A DNA stretch of 64,000 bases from Sphingobacterium tabacisoli. Lineage in GTDB: Bacteria > Bacteroidota > Bacteroidia > Sphingobacteriales > Sphingobacteriaceae. Numbering within the stretch: position 1 is the stretch's first letter; each line of letters starts with the position of its first letter. Both the position numbers and the translations under genes were made by a program. The notes under the pieces were generated by a model. That model made no database searches, was not told where the DNA came from, and saw only the letters and a list, made by a program, of their open reading frames with translations. The stretch is taken from assembly GCF_017908035.1 (NCBI RefSeq), contig NZ_JAEQMU010000001.1, positions 2,418,001-2,482,000 of the forward strand, read 5' to 3'. Of this stretch, positions 36,145 through 45,412 are shown one piece after another.

Positions 36145-36173
36145 AAAAAAAGAGGGAGCTCACAAGAGCTCCC
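36145..36173 (-). terminator. terminator of the lipoprotein gene at 36205
   Basis: GGGAGCTC pairs with GAGCTCCC around ACAA. The T run is on the minus strand, so it ends the minus-strand lipoprotein gene rather than the ArsC-like gene. Confidence 0.82.
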
Positions 36174-36204
36174 CCACAACTAGAACAGTATAAATCAATA
36201 AACC

Positions 36205-36825
36205 TTAGTTTTTCTTGAATTCAATCAAACTTCCATCGGCATTAAAGTAGCCCGAGTATTGTCCACGCGTACCTTGCACACCTGTCATCCACTGCCCTTT
36301 CTGATGCATTACATTTAAATTGTAGTAAATGTGACCGTCGATTTTAGCGCCTTCAACTTCCTTCGACTGCGCCTCTAGTTGCTTATAAATATCCGCAACA
36401 GTCTCAAACTTAAGCGTACTTAATGCAAACACATTTGCAGACATATCTCCATCCCCCGAAATCTGAACAGCCTGGGGCTCCTGCCATTTTCCTCCCTGGA
36501 ATAAATAATCGTCGATATTTTCTGGCTTTTCTGGATCTTGAACAGCCAATTGTATACGACCATCCTCATAGAAGTGGATATTTTGGAACACCTTAACATC
36601 TTTTCCTTTAAACTTAGGCATATCTTTCAATTCAGCCTCTGCTTTTTTTAACGCATCGCGATTTGTCAAGAAATTTCCTGCTTGCTCCGCATCACCTGAT
36701 GCTGCTCCGCTCTTTCCTGTCTCTTCTGTAGTTTGTGTGTTGTTCTCTGTTTTTTTGTTATTTTCCCCACAAGCGGCAAAAAGCATAGCGGAAAGAACTG
36801 CGATTGTCAATAGTTGTTTTTTCAT
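36205..36825 (-). CDS. hypothetical lipoprotein
   Basis: A 206-aa protein with lipobox FAAC (Cys19), a polar Thr/Asn/Glu-rich linker to about residue 50, then a compact domain of mixed helix and strand (VFQNIHFYEDGRIQLAVQD, GQYSGYFNADGSLIEF). No family is recognised. Probably outer- or inner-membrane anchored in the periplasm. It has its own terminator and is downstream of, but 123 bp away from, the SUKH gene. Confidence 0.78.
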   Translation of the reverse strand: MKKQLLTIAVLSAMLFAACGENNKKTENNTQTTEETGKSGAASGDAEQAGNFLTNRDALKKAEAELKDMPKFKGKDVKVFQNIHFYEDGRIQLAVQDPEKPENIDDYLFQGGKWQEPQAVQISGDGDMSANVFALSTLKFETVADIYKQLEAQSKEVEGAKIDGHIYYNLNVMHQKGQWMTGVQGTRGQYSGYFNADGSLIEFKKN

Positions 36826-36948
36826 TTCTCTATATTTTTAGTTTTAAACTTTTATTATTTCCATCGTTGGATTACAAAAGCAAAACTAAGGAGACAACGC
36901 AAGGAAAAGAATCCCCGAAACCAGTGGTTTTATCCAAATCGTACTGCT

Positions 36949-37446
36949 TTAAACGAAGAGTCGTCTATATTTCTCAGCCAATCCACCTCCCGCCAGTGCT
37001 TGCATGAACATCAAAAAACTATCCGCAACCCACTCTACCTCTTCATATTCGGGCTCTTCACCAAAGTATATCTTCCCCCAATTCTTTTCACTAACACCAA
37101 TAGAAAAATGGCTATACCCATCTTCGACAGACAATATAAAGGGAACATGACTATCCCAAAAATAACGCACTTGCTGTTGAAGATAATCATCTCCCTCAAC
37201 AGCTTCCATGGATTGCCGTTCGAATTCGTCCCATCTAAATGCTCCCTTTCCTTCTTCGTTAAAATCTTCTATACTATTAAACCATGTCGTATCTGATTTA
37301 TTAGACAGCAACGAAAAGGACTCTAAAAAATCAAGATACTCGGCAGGGACCCTTGGATATCGGTTTAAAAATTGCTCCGATAGACCAACTGTCGGAACAG
37401 TTTTTGCAATATAATTGGGAAAAAGATGTAAATAATCCTGTATCAT
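36949..37446 (-). CDS. SMI1/KNR4 (SUKH) family protein
   Basis: A 165-aa acidic protein with a SUKH-like pattern: RVPAEYLDFLESF near the start, a central WFNSIEDFNE, then SHFSIGVS and WADSFLMFMQAL-like C-terminal elements. SUKH proteins often neutralise contact-dependent or polymorphic toxins. No toxin gene is next to it here, so it looks like an orphan. It is oriented away from the two-component operon. Confidence 0.72.
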   Translation of the reverse strand: MIQDYLHLFPNYIAKTVPTVGLSEQFLNRYPRVPAEYLDFLESFSLLSNKSDTTWFNSIEDFNEEGKGAFRWDEFERQSMEAVEGDDYLQQQVRYFWDSHVPFILSVEDGYSHFSIGVSEKNWGKIYFGEEPEYEEVEWVADSFLMFMQALAGGGLAEKYRRLFV

Positions 37447-37515
37447 AAAAATGAAATTTAAAGCATTAAAAATAGCTTAAGAAGCTTAAAAAAACGAACA
37501 AAGGTTATCGATACG

Positions 37516-37533
37516 CATTAGATTTTTCTAATG
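37516..37533 (+). promoter_or_regulatory. inverted repeat CATTAG-n6-CTAATG before the response regulator
   Basis: CATTAG (37516-37521) and CTAATG (37528-37533) form a perfect inverted repeat 60 bp before the response regulator start. CTAATG also opens the repeats at 39641 and 39652 in front of SusC 2, suggesting a shared binding protein. Confidence 0.4.
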
Positions 37534-37593
37534 TTGAGCGCTTTCTAACAAATAAAAAGCAATTTCGCAATCGGAAACAGCACACGCATCGCT

Positions 37594-38271
37594 ATGAATA
37601 TACTTTTGGTTGAAGACGAAATTCGGGTTGCCGAATTTATAAAAAAAGGGCTACACGAAGCGGGCCATCATGTACAGGTGGCTTATGACGGAGCTACCGG
37701 CCTAAAATTAGCCTTAGAACAAGAGTTTGACTTACTTATTCTGGATGGCATACTCCCCCATTTGAACGGAACTGAAATCTGTAAACATGTACGCAGGCTC
37801 AAGACAGATGTTCCTATTTTGATGCTAACCGCTCTTAGCACCATCCAAGATAAGATTGAGGGTTTCAATTGCGGAGCTGACGATTATCTAACCAAGCCTT
37901 TTCATTTTGATGAACTCCTGGTTCGGATCAAAGCATTATCCCGTCGGGGTACATACCATACAAACAGTATACAATACCAGGCTGATGATCTAATCATGGA
38001 TTGCTTTTCAAAAACTGTCCAGCGTGGCGGGAAAGAAATCACATTAACTGTAAAAGAATACGCCCTCCTAGAATATCTATTGGTCAACAAAAACCGTGTC
38101 ATGTCGCGCGCGCAGATCGCCGAAGCTGTTTGGGGTATCGGTTTCAATAGAGGGACCAATCTGATAGATGTCTACGTAAACTATTTGCGCGCTAAAGTGG
38201 ACAAAGGGTTTGATGCTCCCCTAATACATACAGTGGTAGGTATGGGCTATATTCTTAAAGATAAAATATGA
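37594..38271 (+). CDS. OmpR/PhoB-type response regulator
   Basis: A 225-aa two-component regulator. The receiver domain (1-120) has the acidic pair near residues 7-8, phospho-acceptor Asp51 (LLILDGILP) and Lys101 (YLTKPF). The winged-helix output domain (about 128-223) includes VKEYALLEYLLVNKNRVMSR. It resembles CusR/QseB-type regulators. Overlaps the histidine kinase by 4 bp. Confidence 0.95.
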   Translation: MNILLVEDEIRVAEFIKKGLHEAGHHVQVAYDGATGLKLALEQEFDLLILDGILPHLNGTEICKHVRRLKTDVPILMLTALSTIQDKIEGFNCGADDYLTKPFHFDELLVRIKALSRRGTYHTNSIQYQADDLIMDCFSKTVQRGGKEITLTVKEYALLEYLLVNKNRVMSRAQIAEAVWGIGFNRGTNLIDVYVNYLRAKVDKGFDAPLIHTVVGMGYILKDKI

Positions 38272-39644
38272 AGACAAAAACTCGATTGATTTTACAATTC
38301 AGCCTGCTTTTCGCTTCGCTCCTTCTTGCTGTAATGGTAACCATATATTTCTTGGTATCCAAAGAGATTGACCGTAGCTTTCACAAGCGACTCGAGGATA
38401 GAGCTTACATAGTAGGACACAACTACCTGGCAAGAGACAACTTTTCAAAAGAAGAGTACCAGGAGGTGCTTCATAAATTCCCAAGAACACTTCCCACGGA
38501 ACAAATCCGGATTTACGACACCAATTACAACTCTATGTTTATAGAGGAAAAAGGCATAAGTTGGGACAAAGAAACCATAGATCGTATCATTGCACAAAAA
38601 ACAGTTTTTTTTGAACGCGACAACATCCCCTCAATCGGCATACTCTACAAAGACAATTCCGGTGACTTTGTGATCATTGCCTCTGCCCAAAACTTATACG
38701 GCGAGCAATCACTTCAGGAGCTGCGCTATGCCATGATCATCAGCTTTGTGTTAGCAATAGTGCTAACCGTACTATTAGGCCGTGTGTTTGCAAACTGGAT
38801 ACTTTCTGCTATACGCGATGTCATTGTACACATGAAGCGAATAGAGGCCAACAACCTACACGAACGCCTCCCACTGCGCGGCATACGGAATGACGAAATC
38901 GAACAGCTCAAAGAAACCATCAATCAAGTTTTCTCTAGACTACAACAGGCTTTTGAAATGCAACAATCTTTTGTTTCCAACGCCTCACATGAGCTAAAGA
39001 CGCCCATAGCTGTACTTCTTGGCAATGCCGAAATAACACTACGCCAAGAACGCAATACCGAAGAATATAAGGAAGCATTGACAAACATTGTAAGAGACTG
39101 CCAGAAAATGGACAATCTCATCCACAACCTCCTTTCACTGGCACAGGTAGACTACCAAATGGCAAACATAAAACAATTTGCATTTGAGGATTTCTTCTGG
39201 GATATGATGGACGATCTTTTACAGCGAAACCCCACTATCAAAGTCGCTATTCACCTTCAGGTGGAGGAAAACCTAGACAACATCCAACTACATGGTAATC
39301 CCAAACTCCTAGAAATCGCTATTACCAATCTCATCCATAATGCGGCTAAGTTCTCCGACTTCCAGGAGATATCCATCGCTATCCATGTCAAGGACGGCAA
39401 CCTATTCATAACAATCGATGACAAAGGCATAGGTATTAGTCAGGAAGACCTACCAAAGATCTTAACCCCTTTCTATCGTGGCAAAAATGCGATAGGACAT
39501 CTCGGTTCTGGTTTAGGCCTTTCTCTTTCTCAAAAAATCATTCATCTACACAAGGGGACACTATTCATTACTTCACAGATTGGCGAAGGGACAGGAATGG
39601 TCATCAAACTACCCTACACAAAAAAGGAGATTAAAAAATTCTAA
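38268..39644 (+). CDS. membrane sensor histidine kinase
   Basis: A 458-aa kinase with TM segments at about 9-30 and 154-176, a ~120-residue periplasmic sensor, a HAMP domain, HisKA with phospho-accepting His241 (SNASHELKTP), and a HATPase domain with N box (NLIHNAAKF), DDKGIGI and GSGLGLSL. Partner of the overlapping response regulator. No metal-binding cluster is obvious in the sensor. SusC/SusD pair 2 begins 111 bp after its stop, so the pair probably controls it. Confidence 0.94.
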   Translation: MKTKTRLILQFSLLFASLLLAVMVTIYFLVSKEIDRSFHKRLEDRAYIVGHNYLARDNFSKEEYQEVLHKFPRTLPTEQIRIYDTNYNSMFIEEKGISWDKETIDRIIAQKTVFFERDNIPSIGILYKDNSGDFVIIASAQNLYGEQSLQELRYAMIISFVLAIVLTVLLGRVFANWILSAIRDVIVHMKRIEANNLHERLPLRGIRNDEIEQLKETINQVFSRLQQAFEMQQSFVSNASHELKTPIAVLLGNAEITLRQERNTEEYKEALTNIVRDCQKMDNLIHNLLSLAQVDYQMANIKQFAFEDFFWDMMDDLLQRNPTIKVAIHLQVEENLDNIQLHGNPKLLEIAITNLIHNAAKFSDFQEISIAIHVKDGNLFITIDDKGIGISQEDLPKILTPFYRGKNAIGHLGSGLGLSLSQKIIHLHKGTLFITSQIGEGTGMVIKLPYTKKEIKKF

Positions 39645-39707
39645 TGCCAAACTAATGCCTCTTTAATAACTATTAAATAAGCTTCTAATACCGCAAACAT
39701 ACCTTTG
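39641..39707 (+). promoter_or_regulatory. susC 2 promoter with direct repeats at 11-bp phase
   Basis: CTAATGCC at 39641-39648 and 39652-39659, and CTAATACC at 39685-39692, lie at offsets of 0, 11 and 44 bp. TTAATAAC at 39663-39670 (offset 22) is a weaker match. The -7 box TACCTTTG is at 39700-39707, with no TTG at -33. Spacing by 11 bp is how OmpR-type regulators bind tandem sites, so activation by the response regulator upstream is likely. The first repeat overlaps the kinase stop codon. Confidence 0.6.
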
Positions 39708-39755
39708 AACCAATTCGGAAATGGAATCCGAAGAAACTCAAAAGTTAACGTTTTC

Positions 39756-42700
39756 ATGAATTTTAGAAGTTTATTGACTATCTCCCTTCTCTTTGCTTCG
39801 GGAATCCCGCTAAGAACCATAGGGCAAGAAAAAAACATCACAGTAACTGTGAAAGATGAAAAGACGAATGAATTAATCCGTGGGGCTACCGTCACTGATG
39901 CCACGCATTCGCAATCTTACATCTCCGATCAATCCGGACGGATCTATCTACCAGCCAGCTCATCACTGTCTCGGATAGTAGTCAGCATGTTGGGGTATCA
40001 AACAGAACAACTCATTCTTAAAGAAGGGAAATCGGAGTGGACAATATCACTACTATCTCAAGAAAACGACCTATCAGAAGTCGTTGTAACGGGATACACC
40101 AAACAGTCCCGCATACATACCACGGGCGCTGTAAGCTCTTTGCCGGCCGAAGGAATAGCACGCATCCCCGTTGCCTCGTTTGATCAATCTTTACAGGGGC
40201 AGATCCCCGGACTTTATGTTGCTTCCCCGTCTGGACAACCGGGAGCACCTGGCCGCATTACATTACGTGGAATCGGATCGATACAGGATGAAAACTCGGC
40301 TCCTCTTTATATACTGGATGGTGTGCCTATCTCGGCAGGCTCATTCTCCACCTTAAATCCCCAGAGTTTTGAAAATATTACGGTACTCAAGGATGCCGCT
40401 GCTACCGCGCAGTACGGCTCCCGGGGTGCCAATGGAGTCATCGTCATCACGTCCAAGAAAGGTAATTCCTGGGAGAATGGAACACCACGTATTTCCTATA
40501 CAGGACAATTTGGTTATGCCTCAGTCAATAACAGCAAATGGAACATGATGAATACACAGGAGCGCCTTTTATTCGAAGAGCGTCTGCAGGACCATAACTT
40601 TCCCGGCTGGGCTCATTCCAGAAACAATCCCAACAAATTGGTAAACGGCACGCTGATACCCAAAACCGAAAAAGACTTTCAGGAGGGCGATGAAAAACTT
40701 GCCAGCCTACGAGGTATAGATAATGATTGGAGAAAACTTTTATTGCGCAATGGAACAACAAATGCGCATGATGTCAGCTATTCACTCGGGCGGGAGAACA
40801 CACAGATATTCTCCTCACTCTCCTACTTTAATCAAGAAGGTGTGTTATACAATTCCGGATTGGAACGGATCAACCTGACCAACAACATCGCACATCAATC
40901 TGGCCGACTGTCACTGACATTAAACGTTAATCTTGCAACTACCAAAAGTAAAATCAGTGAATCGGACTTTGATGTCAGCGAGACCAATCCTGTGGCATCC
41001 CTTTATTTTGCCCTGCCTTACGAGAATCCGTATGACAAAGATGGCAACCTGACCCCAGGCCCGAACCGCTTCGGAACAAACGCACTATCGATGTACCGAG
41101 ACGTAGACCGTCGCGAACGTCAGTACAAGAGTGTCGTGACAGGTAACTTCTCATATACAATGACCGAACATCTGAAGCTGACCAGTACCTCTGGAGTAGA
41201 CTTTCAGCAGATCAATGGCAAGCATATCATCAAACCTGACACTTATTTTGGAGATCTTGTCGAACAAGGGGGACAAGGGTCATACACATCCAACACAAAC
41301 AACTATTTTAGTCTAGTAAGCAATATCGGCTTTAATTATTCGCGTCGCTGGGACAATCATTTTATAGAAGCAATAGGTTTAGGAGAAATCAACAAACAAA
41401 AAATCAGTAGCCAAGGTTTTACAGGCTATGGCCTTGTCCCTGGATTATCCCAAACTCCCGGAGGCATCACTCCCGGCACGGCAGAAAACAATCTTATACC
41501 ACAGCTATCCGGCGGCCTATCCGAGAATGCATTGGTCTCTCAAATCGGATTGCTCCGTTATTCTAATGGCAACCGTTTTACCATAACCGGAAGCTTGCGT
41601 CGTGACGGATCATCCCGCGTGCCTGAATCCAACCGATATAAATATTTTTATGCAGGGGGGGCCAGCTGGAACCTAGGAGAAGAGGAATTTGTAAAAGCAA
41701 TCCCCGCAATCAGTACATGGCGCTTACGCGCTAGTTACGGTCTGACAGGAAATGCCGCTGGCTTTGCCAGTGACTTTGGCTACCGTCGACTATATGCGGT
41801 ATCACACTATGCTGGTCAAAATGCATTTGTTCCTGTATCAGCCGGAAACCCGAACTACAACTGGGAAATGAATCGTGTCACCGATATCGGTACAGAAATA
41901 GGCTTTCTGAATAATCGTATTACGGCAGAGTTTGACTTCTACAACCGCGTAACAAGCAATCTATTTGTTGACCGTACGCTCTCTATGACATCAGGCTTCG
42001 AATCCGTCCCTGATAATATGGGAAAAATCCGTAATCGAGGTGCAGAATTTGGTCTATCAGGAGACCTTATCCGCAAAGACGATTTTTTCATCCGTCTAGG
42101 GGTAAATGGTTCTTACAACAGAAACCGTATCTTAAGCCTAGGAGACGAAGAGGAGATCGTTACGGAAGACTACTCCATCCATCGGGTCGGACAACCATTG
42201 GGACACTTCTACATGGTGAGATGGGCAGGTGTAGATCCGCAAACCGGTGCTCCACAATACCTCGATGCCGATGGTGAGATCACTTCTACTTTTGACCCAG
42301 AGAATGCGGTACTGGTGAAAGGTTCCTTCGATCCGCCTCTAAAAGGAGGATTCACGGCACGCGTAGGCTATAAAGGATTACAGGTAAGTGCGCTATTCAC
42401 TTATATCAAGGGAATGTACCGGCTTAATACAGGTGAGCTGTACCGCACATCCGCTGATGCCAACTACAGGATCTACAACCAATCCCGTGATATGTTGGAT
42501 TTCTGGCAACAACCCGGAGATCAATCCAACAATCCCTCCCCGCAATACGAGCGTTTTATGACAGACCGCGAACTACATAGCGCCGACTACATCAAGCTAC
42601 GCAACCTACAGGTCAACTACAGTATACCAATGGGCAACAAGCTATCGAAATACTGTCGTGAGATCAGTGTATTTGGACAAGGACAAAACCTAGTGACCTG

Positions 42701-42803
42701 GACAAAATGGAAAGGACAGGATCCGGAAGATGACAACAACTGGTACCAATACGAATATCCATTACCACGCACTTACACCTTAGGCTTACACGTTAAATTT
42801 TAA
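39756..42803 (+). CDS. SusC/RagA-type TonB-dependent outer membrane transporter (pair 2)
   Basis: A 1015-aa transporter. The start ATG at 39756 gives the signal peptide MNFRSLLTISLLFASG; the upstream TTG would place it after 17 polar residues. One CarboxypepD_reg-like domain (about 25-105) precedes the plug. The SusC motif reads LYILDGVPIS. The barrel ends LGLHVKF with terminal Phe. Only one N-terminal domain is present, unlike the pair-1 protein. It is 6 bp upstream of its SusD partner. Substrate unknown; no enzyme gene accompanies it. Confidence 0.92.
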   Translation: MNFRSLLTISLLFASGIPLRTIGQEKNITVTVKDEKTNELIRGATVTDATHSQSYISDQSGRIYLPASSSLSRIVVSMLGYQTEQLILKEGKSEWTISLLSQENDLSEVVVTGYTKQSRIHTTGAVSSLPAEGIARIPVASFDQSLQGQIPGLYVASPSGQPGAPGRITLRGIGSIQDENSAPLYILDGVPISAGSFSTLNPQSFENITVLKDAAATAQYGSRGANGVIVITSKKGNSWENGTPRISYTGQFGYASVNNSKWNMMNTQERLLFEERLQDHNFPGWAHSRNNPNKLVNGTLIPKTEKDFQEGDEKLASLRGIDNDWRKLLLRNGTTNAHDVSYSLGRENTQIFSSLSYFNQEGVLYNSGLERINLTNNIAHQSGRLSLTLNVNLATTKSKISESDFDVSETNPVASLYFALPYENPYDKDGNLTPGPNRFGTNALSMYRDVDRRERQYKSVVTGNFSYTMTEHLKLTSTSGVDFQQINGKHIIKPDTYFGDLVEQGGQGSYTSNTNNYFSLVSNIGFNYSRRWDNHFIEAIGLGEINKQKISSQGFTGYGLVPGLSQTPGGITPGTAENNLIPQLSGGLSENALVSQIGLLRYSNGNRFTITGSLRRDGSSRVPESNRYKYFYAGGASWNLGEEEFVKAIPAISTWRLRASYGLTGNAAGFASDFGYRRLYAVSHYAGQNAFVPVSAGNPNYNWEMNRVTDIGTEIGFLNNRITAEFDFYNRVTSNLFVDRTLSMTSGFESVPDNMGKIRNRGAEFGLSGDLIRKDDFFIRLGVNGSYNRNRILSLGDEEEIVTEDYSIHRVGQPLGHFYMVRWAGVDPQTGAPQYLDADGEITSTFDPENAVLVKGSFDPPLKGGFTARVGYKGLQVSALFTYIKGMYRLNTGELYRTSADANYRIYNQSRDMLDFWQQPGDQSNNPSPQYERFMTDRELHSADYIKLRNLQVNYSIPMGNKLSKYCREISVFGQGQNLVTWTKWKGQDPEDDNNWYQYEYPLPRTYTLGLHVKF

Positions 42804-42809
42804 ACAGCA

Positions 42810-44177
42810 ATGAACTTATCTAAAATACTAGTTTTTTTAACCGCCACCCTTCTTTTGTTTGCCAGTAGTTCGTGCAATAAGATACTTGATATGCACCCTC
42901 AGGACAAACTACAGGACGAAGAGATCTATACCTCTATACGAAACTACGAACAGGCTGTACTGGGTGTATACGCCGAACTACAAACGGAATATAACATTCT
43001 AATCGGCAGTATATTCGCCGATGAGGCCAAACTCGCCAACGACAACATGGGAGTCAATGGCTACGCGAGCAATCTGCACCGATGGAATTACGCATCGGAC
43101 GATGACGTTCTTTTAATGGCCTGGAAGAATGCATATGCCAGTATCTATAAGATCAACCTTCTATTGAACAACAGCGAACGGGTTCAAAGATCCGGTAGCG
43201 CAGAAGAAGCTAAATTAAATCATCTCGTAGCGGAACTAAAAGCACTCCGTAGCTTTATTCACTTTGGACTGCACCAGATCTATGGAGACTTTAATCCGGG
43301 GGTCGGAAACTATACCGTTCCTTACGTTACGACAGTAGATATACATCAAAAGCCACCGAAGTTACCGACTGCGGAATTTTACACACAAGCCGAACAGGAT
43401 ATCGTAGAAGCACTAGCCTCCGGAACAGGACAATCTGATCTAGGTCGTTTTTCGGATGACGCCATACATGCCTATGCCGCTCGCTTTTATCTCTATCAGA
43501 AAAAGTATAAGGAGGCTATTAAGCATGCGACGCCATTAATTACAAAATATAAATTAGCAGAAGGAGCGCATTATGCTACGCTCTGGCAAGACATCCGGAA
43601 TACAGAAGTCATCCTCGCTTTCAAAAGGAACAACAATAATGAAATCCGTCCCAATACCTTATGGCGCAATTATGGTTCTGGCAAAACATTATTCCATCCT
43701 TCGCATAAAATCCTAAACTATCTCGAACAGGAAGAAGGAGAACGCTATGCATTGTTTGAAGAGGACGAGGAAGAAGCCCCTATAGGCAAATACCCTGGCA
43801 ATACGTATGCCGATAATCTGAATGACGTCAAAGCGTTCCGAGTATCCGAGCTGTATCTAATACTAGCCGAAGCCTATTTCTTTGAAAACAGGCCTACAGA
43901 ATCTAGTGATATGCTTGCCGCATTACAACAAGCGCGTGGTATAGATAGTCCTACAACAGTAGCAAGTATCGATAACATACTAGGGGAGCGCTTTGCAGAA
44001 CTCTGCTTCGAAGGACATCGCTATTTTGACTTAAAAAGACTGGGAAGAACTTTGGAACGTGACCCAGAGGACCTAGCCTTAACGACAGACAAAAAACAGC
44101 TCCTGCCTACAGATCCGAACTATAGGCTACCTATTCCTTTCAAGGAAACACAAATCAATCCAGACCTTAAGTGGTAG
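42810..44177 (+). CDS. SusD/RagB-family nutrient-binding lipoprotein (pair 2)
   Basis: A 455-aa lipoprotein with lipobox SSSC (Cys22) followed by NKILDMHPQDKLQDEEIY, the SusD N-terminal pattern. The helical body includes AELKALRSFIHFGLHQIYGD. The C-terminal SusD block RFAELCFEGHRYFDLKRLGR precedes PIPFKETQINPDL. It caps the transporter encoded upstream. Terminates at 44219-44258. Confidence 0.92.
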   Translation: MNLSKILVFLTATLLLFASSSCNKILDMHPQDKLQDEEIYTSIRNYEQAVLGVYAELQTEYNILIGSIFADEAKLANDNMGVNGYASNLHRWNYASDDDVLLMAWKNAYASIYKINLLLNNSERVQRSGSAEEAKLNHLVAELKALRSFIHFGLHQIYGDFNPGVGNYTVPYVTTVDIHQKPPKLPTAEFYTQAEQDIVEALASGTGQSDLGRFSDDAIHAYAARFYLYQKKYKEAIKHATPLITKYKLAEGAHYATLWQDIRNTEVILAFKRNNNNEIRPNTLWRNYGSGKTLFHPSHKILNYLEQEEGERYALFEEDEEEAPIGKYPGNTYADNLNDVKAFRVSELYLILAEAYFFENRPTESSDMLAALQQARGIDSPTTVASIDNILGERFAELCFEGHRYFDLKRLGRTLERDPEDLALTTDKKQLLPTDPNYRLPIPFKETQINPDLKW

Positions 44178-44218
44178 GATTAAGATATAGTTCAACATTT
44201 CCCTATATATATATGTTA

Positions 44219-44258
44219 AGGTATCGCCATCATCTCTGATGTGCGGTACCTATTTTTG
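44219..44258 (+). terminator. terminator after susD 2
   Basis: A long stem (AGGTATCGC with GCGGTACCT, then CATCA with TGATG) around loop TCTC, followed by ATTTTT. Confidence 0.8.
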
Positions 44259-44273
44259 GTTGTCAGCCATAGC

Positions 44274-44666
44274 CTACCGAATAGGACTATTAAATAGCAC
44301 TCCTATTTTAAGTCTGGAACAAATGAGATATCCTATCGTAACTCCTATTATCGAAGCCAAGATATCTTTATAGTCGAAGACATTGCTTTTAAATACACTT
44401 CCTTGAATCAGCTCATACCCAATAAGACCAATTGCTACAAATAAAGCATGCACCTTTAAGGATACTTTCTGATACGAAACATAATAAAAAAGCACGATAA
44501 TAAGCCCTGCAAAAAAATTGGGGGAAGAGTCCGCAACCCCAAAATCATTAATTTCATTGGAATAAATATACTCCCTATAAATAGATTTAAATAGAATGGC
44601 TATGATGGAGAGCAGAATTATTACTAGCCATAAATATTTTGTATCGGAAAAAGGTCTAAACTTCAT
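44274..44666 (-). CDS. small integral membrane protein (VanZ-like)
   Basis: A 130-aa protein with about four membrane helices (residues 10-27, 50-65, 75-92 and 100-115). The pattern of a short polar loop ending DYKDILAS before the last helix fits VanZ-like proteins. VanZ confers teicoplanin resistance in one case; most homologues have unknown roles. It lies 50 bp downstream of the GNAT gene on the same strand. Confidence 0.65.
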   Translation of the reverse strand: MKFRPFSDTKYLWLVIILLSIIAILFKSIYREYIYSNEINDFGVADSSPNFFAGLIIVLFYYVSYQKVSLKVHALFVAIGLIGYELIQGSVFKSNVFDYKDILASIIGVTIGYLICSRLKIGVLFNSPIR

Positions 44667-44716
44667 TGGTAAAGCGAGTTATTTAGTTAAAATCAGTTTT
44701 TTTATTTCCTTATTTA

Positions 44717-45178
44717 CTAATCTTTTTGCAAATGTAACTTCATGCCTTCATGCGAAGCCACAAAACCTAATTTTTCATAAAATCGAATGGCATTAGGACG
44801 CTTTTTGTCCGAAGTCAATTGCAATACATGGGCACCTTTTGCTTTGACACGCGCAATTGCCCATTGGAAAAATTGCTCCCCCAAACCTTTGCCCCGAAAA
44901 TCTTTATGAATACGCACGGCTTCAATCTGCGCACGAATGCCACCTTGGTACGTCAAATACTGCAAAAAACTCAGTTGCAATGTCCCAATAATTTGCCCAT
45001 TTTCATTTTCAACAACGATCAATTCCTGATTCGGGTCTTTGTCAATATTCTGAAAAGCAGTTGTATAAGCTGTTGGCAAAGGATTTTCAAAACGCTCTCT
45101 TGCTGCCCCCAATACATCATCCGCTATCATTGCAACAATCATTGCCACATCCTCTAATTTTGCTTTTCTAAAAATCAT
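44717..45178 (-). CDS. GNAT family N-acetyltransferase
   Basis: A 153-aa acetyl-CoA-dependent transferase. Acetyl-CoA motif A appears in IHKDFRGKGLGEQFFQWA (Q/RxxGxG/A), with the beta-4 strand IGTLQLSF before it and AIRFYEKLGFV near the C terminus. Substrate unknown. Probably co-transcribed with the membrane protein gene. Confidence 0.92.
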   Translation of the reverse strand: MIFRKAKLEDVAMIVAMIADDVLGAARERFENPLPTAYTTAFQNIDKDPNQELIVVENENGQIIGTLQLSFLQYLTYQGGIRAQIEAVRIHKDFRGKGLGEQFFQWAIARVKAKGAHVLQLTSDKKRPNAIRFYEKLGFVASHEGMKLHLQKD

Positions 45179-45280
45179 AAGTTTCTAATTTCTGTTACTT
45201 TAAACAACAAGATAAACTTAGGAAATTAAAAAACAAAAAACGGATCGAACCCAAGTTCTCATCCTTTACCCCCGTAAACG

Positions 45281-45312
45281 AAAAAAGCCCTAACTTTTGT
45301 TAGAGCTTTTTT
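45281..45312 (-). terminator. terminator of tRNA-Pro copy 2
   Basis: The stem 45286-45294 pairs with 45299-45307 around a 4-nt loop and has a T run on the minus strand. The hairpin is nearly identical to that of copy 1. Confidence 0.85.
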
Positions 45313-45313
45313 G

Positions 45314-45387
45314 TCGGGGTGGCAGGATTCGAACCTACGACCTCCACATCCCAAATGTGGCGCGATACCGGGCTACGCTACACCCCG
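45314..45387 (-). tRNA. tRNA-Pro (TGG), copy 2
   Basis: A 74-nt tRNA identical in sequence to copy 1 at 28474-28547: anticodon TGG in TTTGGGA, acceptor CGGGGTG/CACCCCG, discriminator A, no encoded CCA. Confidence 0.96.
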
Positions 45388-45412
45388 AAAAGGTATCACC
45401 TTTAAAGTGATG

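Noticed and set aside
37516..37533. CATTAG-n6-CTAATG as a terminator of the SUKH gene
   Set aside because: It lies upstream of the SUKH start, not after its stop, and the stem is short; a regulatory site is more likely.
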